Source: Rhodospirillum centenum SW (GTDB taxonomy: Bacteria; Pseudomonadota; Alphaproteobacteria; Azospirillales; Azospirillaceae). Taken from it: a stretch of DNA of 64,000 nucleotides. The stretch is from positions 4,085,501 through 4,149,500 of the forward strand of contig NC_011420.2 of assembly GCF_000016185.1 (NCBI RefSeq), written 5' to 3'. A model generated the notes under the pieces. The model was not told where the DNA came from. It saw nothing but the letters and a program-made list of their open reading frames with translations, and did not search any database. The position numbers and the translations under genes were made by a program. Shown in pieces: positions 57,411-64,000 of the stretch; position 1 is the stretch's first letter; every line of letters starts with the position of its first letter.

Positions 57411-59201
57411 ATGGCAACCGCCTACCCGATCACCGACCACTACTACGACGTCGTCGTCGTGGGCGCCGGCGGCGCCGGCCTGCGCGCCACCTTCGGCATG
57501 GCCGAGAAGGGGCTGAAGACGGCCTGCATCACCAAGGTGTTCCCGACCCGCAGCCACACCGTGGCGGCGCAGGGCGGCATCTCGGCGGCGCTGGGCAACA
57601 TGGGCGAGGACGACTGGCGCTACCACATGTACGACACCGTGAAGGGGTCGGACTGGCTGGGCGACCAGGATGCGATCGAGTACATGTGCCGCGAGGCGAT
57701 CCCGGCCATCATCGAGCTGGAGCATTACGGCGTGCCCTTCTCCCGCACGGCGGAGGGCAAGATCTACCAGCGCGCCTTCGGCGGCATGACCACCCGTTAC
57801 GGGGAGGGGCGCGCCTACCGTACCTGCGCCGCCGCCGACCGCACCGGCCATGCCATCCTGCACACGCTCTACCAGCAGTCGCTGAAGCATCAGGCGGAGT
57901 TCTTCGTCGAGTACTTCGCCCTCGACCTCATCATGGACGATGAGGGCGTCTGCCGCGGCGTGCTCGCCTGGAACCTGGACGACGGCACGATCCACCGCTT
58001 CCGCGCGCACCAGACGGTGCTGGCGACGGGTGGCTACGGCCGCGCCTACTTCTCCTGCACCTCGGCCCACACCTCCACCGGCGACGGCGGCGGCATGGCG
58101 TTGCGCGCCGGCCTGCCGTTGCAGGACATGGAGTTCGTGCAGTTCCACCCGACCGGCGTCTATGGCGCAGGCTGCCTGATCACCGAGGGCGTCCGCGGCG
58201 AGGGCGGCTATCTGACCAACGCCAAGGGCGAGCGCTTCATGGAGCGTTACGCGCCCTCGGCCAAGGACCTCGCCAGCCGCGACGTGGTCAGCCGCTCCAT
58301 GACCATCGAGATCCGCGAGGGGCGCGGCGTCGGCGAGCATGCCGACCACATCCACCTGCACCTGGAGCACCTGGACCCGGCGATCATCCACGAACGCCTG
58401 CCCGGCATCGCCGAGACGGCGAAGATCTTCGCCGGCGTGGACGTGACGAAGGAGCCGATCCCGGTGCTGCCGACCGTCCACTACAACATGGGCGGCATCC
58501 CGACCAACTATAAGGCGGAGGTGGTCGCCCCCCACGGCGACGATCCGGACCGCGTCGTTCCCGGCCTGATGGCGATCGGGGAGGCGGCCTGCGTCTCCGT
58601 CCACGGCGCCAACCGCCTGGGCTCCAACTCGCTGCTCGATCTCGTGGTGTTCGGCCGCGCCGCCGCCATCCGCGCGGCGGAGATCGTGACGCCCGGCGCG
58701 CCGCACAAGGACCTGCCGGCCAGCAGCGTCGATCACGCGCTGGAGCGGCTGGACCGCCACCGCAACGCCAAGGGCGAGGTGCGCGTGGCGCACCTGCGGC
58801 TGGAGATGCAGAAGGTCATGCAGAACAACTGCGCCGTCTTCCGCACCGGCGAGGTGCTGGAGGAGGGCGTGGAACTGATGCGCAAGGCCTGGGAGAAGCG
58901 GCCCTTCATCGGCGTCAGCGACCGTTCCCTGATCTGGAACTCCGATCTGGTGGAGGCGCTGGAGCTGGACAACCTGATGTACCAGGCCGTCGCCACCATC
59001 ACCTCGGCCGCCAACCGCCAGGAGAGCCGCGGCGCCCACGCCCGCGAGGACTTCCCCGAGCGCGACGACGAGACCTGGATGAAGCACACGGTCGTGTGGG
59101 TGAAGCCGGACGGCGACGTCGCCCTGGACTACCGCCCGGTCCACATGAACACCCTGACCAACGAGGTCCAGGCCTTCCCGCCCAAGGCGCGGGTGTACTG
59201 A
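57411..59201 (+). CDS. sdhA: SdhA, succinate dehydrogenase flavoprotein subunit
   Basis: The 596-residue catalytic subunit oxidises succinate to fumarate. It has the FAD motif [19 protein letters not shown], the covalent FAD His in [24 protein letters not shown], the catalytic Arg in [22 protein letters not shown] and [21 protein letters not shown]. It is full length. It is the third gene in the operon; the gap to sdhB holds a hairpin. Confidence 0.98.
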   Translation: MATAYPITDHYYDVVVVGAGGAGLRATFGMAEKGLKTACITKVFPTRSHTVAAQGGISAALGNMGEDDWRYHMYDTVKGSDWLGDQDAIEYMCREAIPAIIELEHYGVPFSRTAEGKIYQRAFGGMTTRYGEGRAYRTCAAADRTGHAILHTLYQQSLKHQAEFFVEYFALDLIMDDEGVCRGVLAWNLDDGTIHRFRAHQTVLATGGYGRAYFSCTSAHTSTGDGGGMALRAGLPLQDMEFVQFHPTGVYGAGCLITEGVRGEGGYLTNAKGERFMERYAPSAKDLASRDVVSRSMTIEIREGRGVGEHADHIHLHLEHLDPAIIHERLPGIAETAKIFAGVDVTKEPIPVLPTVHYNMGGIPTNYKAEVVAPHGDDPDRVVPGLMAIGEAACVSVHGANRLGSNSLLDLVVFGRAAAIRAAEIVTPGAPHKDLPASSVDHALERLDRHRNAKGEVRVAHLRLEMQKVMQNNCAVFRTGEVLEEGVELMRKAWEKRPFIGVSDRSLIWNSDLVEALELDNLMYQAVATITSAANRQESRGAHAREDFPERDDETWMKHTVVWVKPDGDVALDYRPVHMNTLTNEVQAFPPKARVY

Positions 59202-59222
59202 GGGCCAGGGTACTGAGAAACG

Positions 59223-59244
59223 GGGGCGCCGTCGCCGGCGCCCC
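59223..59244 (+). repeat. Hairpin in the sdhA-sdhB gap
   Basis: GGGGCGCC and GGCGCCCC pair over a 6-nt loop, in a 142-bp gap that is much longer than the other operon gaps. No T tract follows. It may be an mRNA-processing or attenuation element. Confidence 0.45.
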
Positions 59245-59343
59245 TCCCTTGCGAACCGCCTGTCACCCACCGCCCGCCCGGGCGGCACGACGAAATGGAA
59301 CGCCGGCAGCACCGGACGCCGCCAGTCTGAGGACGGAACGACA

Positions 59344-60126
59344 ATGGTCGAATTCACCCTTCCTGCCAATTCCCGGGTCAAGTCCGGAAAGACCGTCCGG
59401 TCCGCTTCCAAGGAGGCGAAGCGGACCCGCCGCTTCCGCATCTACCGCTACGATCCGGACTCCGGCGAGAACCCGCGGGAGGACGTCTTCGAGATCGACC
59501 TCGACAAGTGCGGGCCGATGGTCCTGGACGCGCTCAACCACATCAAGAACGATGTGGACAGCACGCTGACCTTCCGCCGGTCCTGCCGCGAGGGCATCTG
59601 CGGCTCCTGCGCGATGAACATCGACGGGCGCAACACGCTGGCCTGCCTGAAGCCGATCGACGAGGTGAAGGGCGACGTCAAGATCTACCCGCTGCCGCAC
59701 CAGCCGGTGGTGAAGGATCTGGTGCCGGACCTGTCGCAGAACTACGCCCAGCTCGCTTCGGTGAAGCCGTGGCTGCAGACGCAGAGCCCGGCGCCCTCGC
59801 GCGAGCGTCTGCAGAGCCCGGAGGAGCGCGAGAAGCTGAACGGCCTCTACGAGTGCATCCTCTGCTTCTGCTGCACCACCGCCTGCCCCAGCTACTGGTG
59901 GAACGGGGATCGCTATCTCGGTCCGGCGGTGCTGTTGCAGGCCTACCGCTTCATCGCCGACAGCCGCGATGAGATGACGGGCGAGCGCCTCGACAATCTG
60001 GAGGACCCGTTCCGGCTCTACCGCTGCCACACCATCATGAGCTGCACCCAGACCTGCCCCAAGGGTCTGAACCCGGCCAAGGCGATCGCCGAGATCAAGA
60101 AGCTGCTGGTCGAACGGCGGAGCTGA
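59344..60126 (+). CDS. sdhB: SdhB, succinate dehydrogenase iron-sulfur subunit
   Basis: The 260-residue subunit passes electrons from SdhA to quinone. [13 protein letters not shown] and NTLAC form the 2Fe-2S site. [16 protein letters not shown] and [17 protein letters not shown] bind the 4Fe-4S and 3Fe-4S clusters. It is the last gene in sdhCDAB, followed by a terminator hairpin. Confidence 0.98.
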   Translation: MVEFTLPANSRVKSGKTVRSASKEAKRTRRFRIYRYDPDSGENPREDVFEIDLDKCGPMVLDALNHIKNDVDSTLTFRRSCREGICGSCAMNIDGRNTLACLKPIDEVKGDVKIYPLPHQPVVKDLVPDLSQNYAQLASVKPWLQTQSPAPSRERLQSPEEREKLNGLYECILCFCCTTACPSYWWNGDRYLGPAVLLQAYRFIADSRDEMTGERLDNLEDPFRLYRCHTIMSCTQTCPKGLNPAKAIAEIKKLLVERRS

Positions 60127-60165
60127 TCCCCGGACCGCCCCGGCGGCCATGGGACGGAGACGATG

Positions 60166-60193
60166 AAGGGCGGACCCCGAGGGGCCCGCCCTT
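60166..60193 (+). terminator. Terminator-like hairpin after sdhB
   Basis: A long stem AAGGGCGG-A-CCCC / GGGG-C-CCGCCCTT with one mismatch and a 2-nt centre lies 40 bp past sdhB. The following sequence has only scattered T. It also lies between convergent genes. Confidence 0.6.
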
Positions 60194-60226
60194 CTGCATT
60201 ACCGGGCAGGGAGCTGCCGGGCCGGC

Positions 60227-60625
60227 TCAGCGCACCGTCGCCACGTCCGTCAGCGCGCCGTCGGTGACCGTGCAGCGGATGGTCCGGGTCTCCTGGCCGT
60301 CGCGGCCGCGCTTGGGCGTCAGGGTGAAGGTCTGCGTCACCGTCTGCTTCGCCGCTTCCGTCCGCATCTCCGGCAGCTCGAAGGCGATCCGGTAATCGTC
60401 GTCGTAGCTGCGGTAGACCTCGCGGCGGCAGATGTCGGTGGCCGAGCGCGGCCGGTAGGCCCCGTCGCGCCACTCATCCGTCTCCCCGTTCACCTCGATG
60501 GCGCAGCCGGTCAGGAACAGCAGGGCGCCGAGCAGCGGCAGCAGGCCGAGCGTCAGGCGGTCGGCCGGCGTCCGGGCGGTCTGTCGGGCGAGAACGGCGG
60601 TCGGTCGGTCGGTCGGGGCGGGCAT
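60227..60625 (-). CDS. Small lipoprotein of unknown function
   Basis: The 132-residue protein has a hydrophobic signal (LGLLPLLGALLFLTGC) with lipobox LTGC at Cys41, so an envelope lipoprotein is expected. The mature part is about 90 residues, with two Cys (DICRREV and TIRCTV) that could pair. The segment PKRGRDGQETRTIRCTV resembles small alphaproteobacterial lipoproteins, but no domain is recognised. GAGGAGA precedes the ATG. Confidence 0.7.
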   Translation of the reverse strand: MPAPTDRPTAVLARQTARTPADRLTLGLLPLLGALLFLTGCAIEVNGETDEWRDGAYRPRSATDICRREVYRSYDDDYRIAFELPEMRTEAAKQTVTQTFTLTPKRGRDGQETRTIRCTVTDGALTDVATVR

Positions 60626-60711
60626 CCGTGTCTCCTCGGGTCTCGCGCCCGGACTGATCCTTCAGGGCGCACGGGAAGGGAGGATACGGGGCCGCCGTCG
60701 TCGCGCAACTG

Positions 60712-60773
60712 CCGTTACCCCCGCGTTACCCGGCTTTACCGCGCGGCAATGCGCCGTCGCGGTCCGGTAACGG
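60712..60773. repeat. Phased GTTACC repeats upstream of the lipoprotein gene
   Basis: GTTACC occurs at 60714 and 60725, and TTTACC at 60735, spaced 11 and 10 bp. An inverted copy GGTAACGG is at 60766-60773, the arm of an 8-bp stem with CCGTTACC (60712-60719). Helical spacing suggests a protein-binding array. Confidence 0.45.
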
Positions 60774-60794
60774 GGGCGTCCGGCGCGGGAGGGG

Positions 60795-61586
60795 TCAGCG
60801 CACCCTGGCGCGGGCGATGGCGCGGGCGAACAGGCCGGGGAAGAAGCGCTTGAGCGCCAGGGCCGCCGCCTCGCGCCTGCCGCCGACATAGACCTCGTCC
60901 CGGCCGGCGGCCAGGGCGTCCAGGATGCGGGCGGCACAGATGTCCGGATCCAGGCCCGCGGCCAGCATGGCGTCCATGCTGCCCTGGGGCGTGCCGTCGC
61001 CGGTCAGCGCGTTCTGCGAGACGGCGGTGCGGATGAAGCCCGGCATCACCAGGGTGACGCCGACGCCCGTGCCCGCCAGCTCCGCCCGCAGGCTGTCGAA
61101 GAAGCCGTGCAGCGCGTGCTTGCTGGCGGCGTAGGTCGAGCGCAGCGGCGTGCCCAGCTTGCCGACCACGCTGGTGATGACGACGATGCGGCCGTCGCCC
61201 TGCTCCAGCAGGTGCGGCAGCAGGGCCTTGGTCACGGCGACGCTGCCGAAGAAGTTCACCTGCATGATGCGCTGGTCCACCTCCAGCGCCGTGTCCTTCG
61301 CCAGACTGCGCTGGCTGATGCCGGCATTGTTGACCAGCAGGTCCACGCGCCCGAAGGCGGCAACCGCGTCCCGTGCCTTCTCCGGGGCCTCCGCCAGCGC
61401 GGCCACGTCCATCGGCAACAGCGCGACCTCGGCCCCGCCGCAGGCCGCGCGCACCCGCTCCAGCTCCGCCTGCCGGCGGGCGGAGAGCACCAGCCTCGCC
61501 CCGCGGGCCGCGAACGCCTTGGCCAGCGCCTCCCCGATGCCGGAGGAGGCGCCCGTGATCCAGACGACGCGGCCCCGGAAACTCAT
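60795..61586 (-). CDS. Short-chain dehydrogenase/reductase
   Basis: The 263-residue NAD(P)-dependent oxidoreductase has the cofactor motif TGASSGIG (11-18), NNAG (86-89) and the catalytic Ser139, Tyr152 and Lys156 (YAASK). The DHRS7/ybbO-like subgroup with HGFFDSLRAEL and MPGFIRTAVS fits the sequence. Its ATG overlaps the yciB stop (ATGA). Substrate unknown. Confidence 0.9.
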   Translation of the reverse strand: MSFRGRVVWITGASSGIGEALAKAFAARGARLVLSARRQAELERVRAACGGAEVALLPMDVAALAEAPEKARDAVAAFGRVDLLVNNAGISQRSLAKDTALEVDQRIMQVNFFGSVAVTKALLPHLLEQGDGRIVVITSVVGKLGTPLRSTYAASKHALHGFFDSLRAELAGTGVGVTLVMPGFIRTAVSQNALTGDGTPQGSMDAMLAAGLDPDICAARILDALAAGRDEVYVGGRREAAALALKRFFPGLFARAIARARVR

Positions 61587-62281
61587 GGCGCCCGGTCCTT
61601 CTCCCCGGCCGGGGGTTCCGCTGCCTCCGGCACCTGATGCTTCAGGAGGACCGGGATCTGCGCCGCGCTGAAGACCAGCGTCAGCGGCAGGATGCCGAAC
61701 ACCTTGAAGGTCACCCAGTCGTCCGTGCCCAGGGTGCGCCAGACCACCTCGTTCAGGCCGGCCAGCAGCAGGAAGAACCAGGCCCAGCGCACCGTCAGGA
61801 TGCGCCAGCCGCGGTCCGTCAGCTCCATCACCGTGCCCAGCACCAGCTTCAGCAGGTTCCGGCGCAGCGCCAGACCGGCGAACAGGGTGGCGGCGAACAG
61901 CAGGTTCACCACCGTGGGCTTGATCTTGATGAACAGGTCGTCGTGCAGCCACAGGGTCAGACCGCCGAACAGCATGACGAAGAAGCAGCCCACCACCGGC
62001 ATCACCGGCAGCCGCCGCTCCAGGTGCCAGTTCACGGCCAGCGCCGTGGCGGTGGCGGCCATGAAGACCGCCGTGCCCGCCATGATGCCCTGGAGATTGT
62101 TGACGACGAAGAACACGGCCAGCGGCCCCGCCTCCAGCAGCAGGCGGAGGAGCGGCGGCAGCGGCCGGCGCGTGGGCAGCGTGCTGCCGGCCGCGCTCCC
62201 GGTCGCGCCGGCGGCATGGCCGGAGTCGGGGGCGGAAACGGGCGTGTCGGCGGCGGGTGCGGCGGGGATCGTCTCGGACAT
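61583..62281 (-). CDS. yciB: YciB/IspA-like inner-membrane septation protein
   Basis: The 232-residue protein has about five TM helices after a polar 45-residue start. LLLEAGPLAVFFVVNNLQGIMAGTAVFMAATATAL, FGGLTLWLHDDLFIKIKPTVVNLLFAA and NEVVWRTLGTDDWVTFKVFGILPLTLVF are marks of the septation protein A (YciB/IspZ) family. In enterobacteria it takes part in envelope synthesis and division. It is coupled to the SDR gene downstream. Confidence 0.92.
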   Translation of the reverse strand: MSETIPAAPAADTPVSAPDSGHAAGATGSAAGSTLPTRRPLPPLLRLLLEAGPLAVFFVVNNLQGIMAGTAVFMAATATALAVNWHLERRLPVMPVVGCFFVMLFGGLTLWLHDDLFIKIKPTVVNLLFAATLFAGLALRRNLLKLVLGTVMELTDRGWRILTVRWAWFFLLLAGLNEVVWRTLGTDDWVTFKVFGILPLTLVFSAAQIPVLLKHQVPEAAEPPAGEKDRAP

Positions 62282-62417
62282 GCCCCTGATGTAGCGGTCC
62301 CGTGCCCGGGCCGCCAGAGCCGATTTCCGCCCCCATCCCGACATCGCCGGGCGCGCCCACGGCCCGGACAGGGCACCCATGCCGGGGTTTGCGCTTCCCG
62401 AAACGGGCTCAGGCCGC

Positions 62418-62474
62418 TATATATCCGCCCGACACCGCCCGGCCCCTGCCTGATGCATGGAGCCGGGCATTTTT
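62418..62474 (+). promoter_or_regulatory. typA leader: -10 box and intrinsic terminator-like hairpin
   Basis: TATATA at 62418-62423 could be a -10 (with TTCCCG 17 bp upstream as a poor -35). Shortly after, GCCCGGC (62437-62443) pairs with GCCGGGC (62462-62468) and is followed by ATTTTT. This would end most transcripts about 45 nt after the start, before the typA ATG at 62535, suggesting attenuation or a very short RNA. Confidence 0.4.
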
Positions 62475-62534
62475 CGTGCGCCGCTGCCGTCCCGGCCGGG
62501 GACCGCCGCCGCGCCCTGCTTCGGGACGGACCCC

Positions 62535-64000
62535 ATGGAACTGCGCAATATCGCCATCATCGCGCACGTCGACCACGGCAAGACGACGCTGGTGGACATG
62601 CTTCTCAAGCAGTCCGGCTCCTTCCGCGAGCACCAGCAGGTCGCGGAACGGGCCATGGACTCCAACGACCTGGAACGCGAGCGCGGCATCACCATCCTGG
62701 CGAAGTGCACCAGCGTCGTCTGGGACGGCACCCGCATCAACATCGTGGACACGCCGGGCCACGCCGATTTCGGCGGCGAGGTCGAACGCATCCTGAACAT
62801 GGTGGACGGTGTCTGCCTGCTCGTCGATGCGGCGGAAGGTCCCCTGCCGCAGACCAAGTTCGTGCTGGGCAAGGCGCTGAAGCTCGGCCTGCGTCCCATG
62901 GTGGTCATCAACAAGGTGGACCGTCCCGACGCCCGCCCGGACGAGGTCCACAATGAGATCTTCGATCTGTTCGCCGCCCTGGACGCCAATGACGAACAGC
63001 TCGACTTCCCGACCCTGTTCGCCTCCGGCCGCAACGGCTGGGCGATCGAGCACCTGGACGACGAGCGCAAGGACCTGAAGCCCCTGTTCGATCTGGTCCG
63101 CCGCCATGTCCCGGCGCCCAAGGTGGTGGCCGACGCGCCCTTCACCATGCTGGCGACGACGCTGGAGGCGAACCCCTATCTCGGCCGCCTGCTGACGGGC
63201 CGCATCCAGTCGGGCAAGGTCCGCCCGAACATGGCGATCAAGGCGCTGACCCGCGATGGCAAGCTGATCGAGGCCGGCCGCGTCTCCAAGGTTCTGGCCT
63301 TCCGCGGGCTGGAGCGCGTCGGCATCGACGAGGCGGAGGCGGGCGACATCGTGGCGCTCGCCGGCCTGACCAAGGCGACCGTGGCCGACACCATCTGCGA
63401 CACCTCCGTCGAAGAGGCGCTGCCGGCACAGCCGATCGACCCGCCGACCCTGGCCATGACCTTCGGCGTCAACGACAGCCCGCTGGCGGGCCGCGAGGGC
63501 GACAAGGTCACCAGCCGCATGATCCGTGACCGCCTGATGCGCGAGGCGGAGGGCAACGTCGCCCTGCGCATCCGCGAGACGGAGAACACCGACGCCTATG
63601 AGGTGGCGGGCCGCGGCGAGCTTCAGCTCGGCATCCTGATCGAGACGATGCGCCGCGAAGGCTACGAGCTGTCCATCAGCCGTCCGCGTGTGCTGTTCAA
63701 GCCCGATCCCGCCACCGGCCAGCGGCTGGAGCCGATCGAGGAGGTGGTGATCGACGTGGACGAGGAATACTCGGGCGTCGTCGTCAACAAGCTGAACGAG
63801 CGCAAGGGCGAGATGCTGGAGATGCGTCCGTCCGGCGGCAACAAGGTCCGGCTGGTCTTCCACGTCCCCTCGCGCGGCCTGATCGGCTATCAGGGGGAAT
63901 TCCTGACCGACACCCGCGGCACCGGCGTGATGAACCGCCTGTTCCACGGCTATGCCCCGTACAAGGGGCCGATCCAGGGCCGGCGCAACGGCGTTCTGAT
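62535..64000 (+). CDS. typA: TypA/BipA, ribosome-associated translational GTPase (partial, C-terminus outside window)
   Basis: The first 488 codons are present. The GTPase domain has G1 AHVDHGKTT (10-18), G2 RGITI, G3 DTPGH and G4 NKVD. The EF-Tu-like domain II, EF-G-like domain III ([23 protein letters not shown]) and domain V start ([29 protein letters not shown]) follow as in BipA. It acts on ribosome assembly at low temperature and stress. The ATG at 62535 gives the canonical N-terminus [18 protein letters not shown]. Confidence 0.97.
   Translation, partial: MELRNIAIIAHVDHGKTTLVDMLLKQSGSFREHQQVAERAMDSNDLERERGITILAKCTSVVWDGTRINIVDTPGHADFGGEVERILNMVDGVCLLVDAAEGPLPQTKFVLGKALKLGLRPMVVINKVDRPDARPDEVHNEIFDLFAALDANDEQLDFPTLFASGRNGWAIEHLDDERKDLKPLFDLVRRHVPAPKVVADAPFTMLATTLEANPYLGRLLTGRIQSGKVRPNMAIKALTRDGKLIEAGRVSKVLAFRGLERVGIDEAEAGDIVALAGLTKATVADTICDTSVEEALPAQPIDPPTLAMTFGVNDSPLAGREGDKVTSRMIRDRLMREAEGNVALRIRETENTDAYEVAGRGELQLGILIETMRREGYELSISRPRVLFKPDPATGQRLEPIEEVVIDVDEEYSGVVVNKLNERKGEMLEMRPSGGNKVRLVFHVPSRGLIGYQGEFLTDTRGTGVMNRLFHGYAPYKGPIQGRRNGVL

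Overview
The window reads as chromosomal DNA of a high-GC, Gram-negative alphaproteobacterium. The support is the sdhCDAB gene order, a Tat-exported NosZ with a complete nosRZDFYLX set, TamA/TamB and MlaA outer-membrane maintenance genes, an HWE-family histidine kinase and a Zur-like box of the alphaproteobacterial type. An Azospirillaceae/Rhodospirillales relative is my best guess, but nothing here fixes the genus. I see no transposase, integrase, CRISPR array, rRNA or tRNA.

Layout. (1) 1-3475: RND efflux pump (permease cut by the window edge, plus adaptor) divergent from a TetR repressor, with a candidate operator between them. (2) 3486-5112: a translationally coupled ECF sigma / one-TM anti-sigma / CnrX-ZraP-like periplasmic sensor operon. 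(3) 5113-6756: a gene-poor stretch with AT-rich islands, a 16-bp palindrome and a strong terminator. (4) 6757-15139: a giant RTX-type secreted surface protein with an N-terminal DUF4347 domain. Its frame is broken by one extra C in a C4 run at 12209-12212. (5) 15207-24205: nosRZDFYLX for nitrous oxide reduction, divergent from a four-PAS HWE histidine kinase. (6) 27042-29182: a lipoprotein hydrolase coupled to mlaA. (7) 29540-34974: a secreted RidA, a TonB-dependent receptor, a Tat-exported flavin amine oxidase and a c-type cytochrome in one direction. This is the most promising candidate for a poorly described system. (8) 35167-38268: a PAS-GGDEF diguanylate cyclase and a sulfide:quinone reductase-like flavoprotein. 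(9) 38603-46592: tamB, tamA and AMP nucleosidase. (10) 46718-53202: secreted trypsin-like protease, CitE-like lyase, pyridoxal kinase, asd, small proteins and a pentapeptide-repeat protein. (11) 53302-55494: a Zur-like box in front of a His-rich ZnuD-like receptor. (12) 56345-64000: GNAT gene, sdhCDAB, a lipoprotein, an SDR, yciB and the start of typA.

How the parts fit. The nos genes act as one periplasmic respiratory unit: NosR supplies electrons, NosX flavinylates it, NosDFY and NosL serve copper-site maturation, and NosZ reduces N2O. The 29540-34974 genes can be read as uptake of an amine, periplasmic oxidation by the flavoenzyme with electrons passing to the cytochrome, and imine hydrolysis by RidA. 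That reading is inference from signal peptides, families and gene order. Many neighbours overlap by ATGA, so translational coupling is common here.
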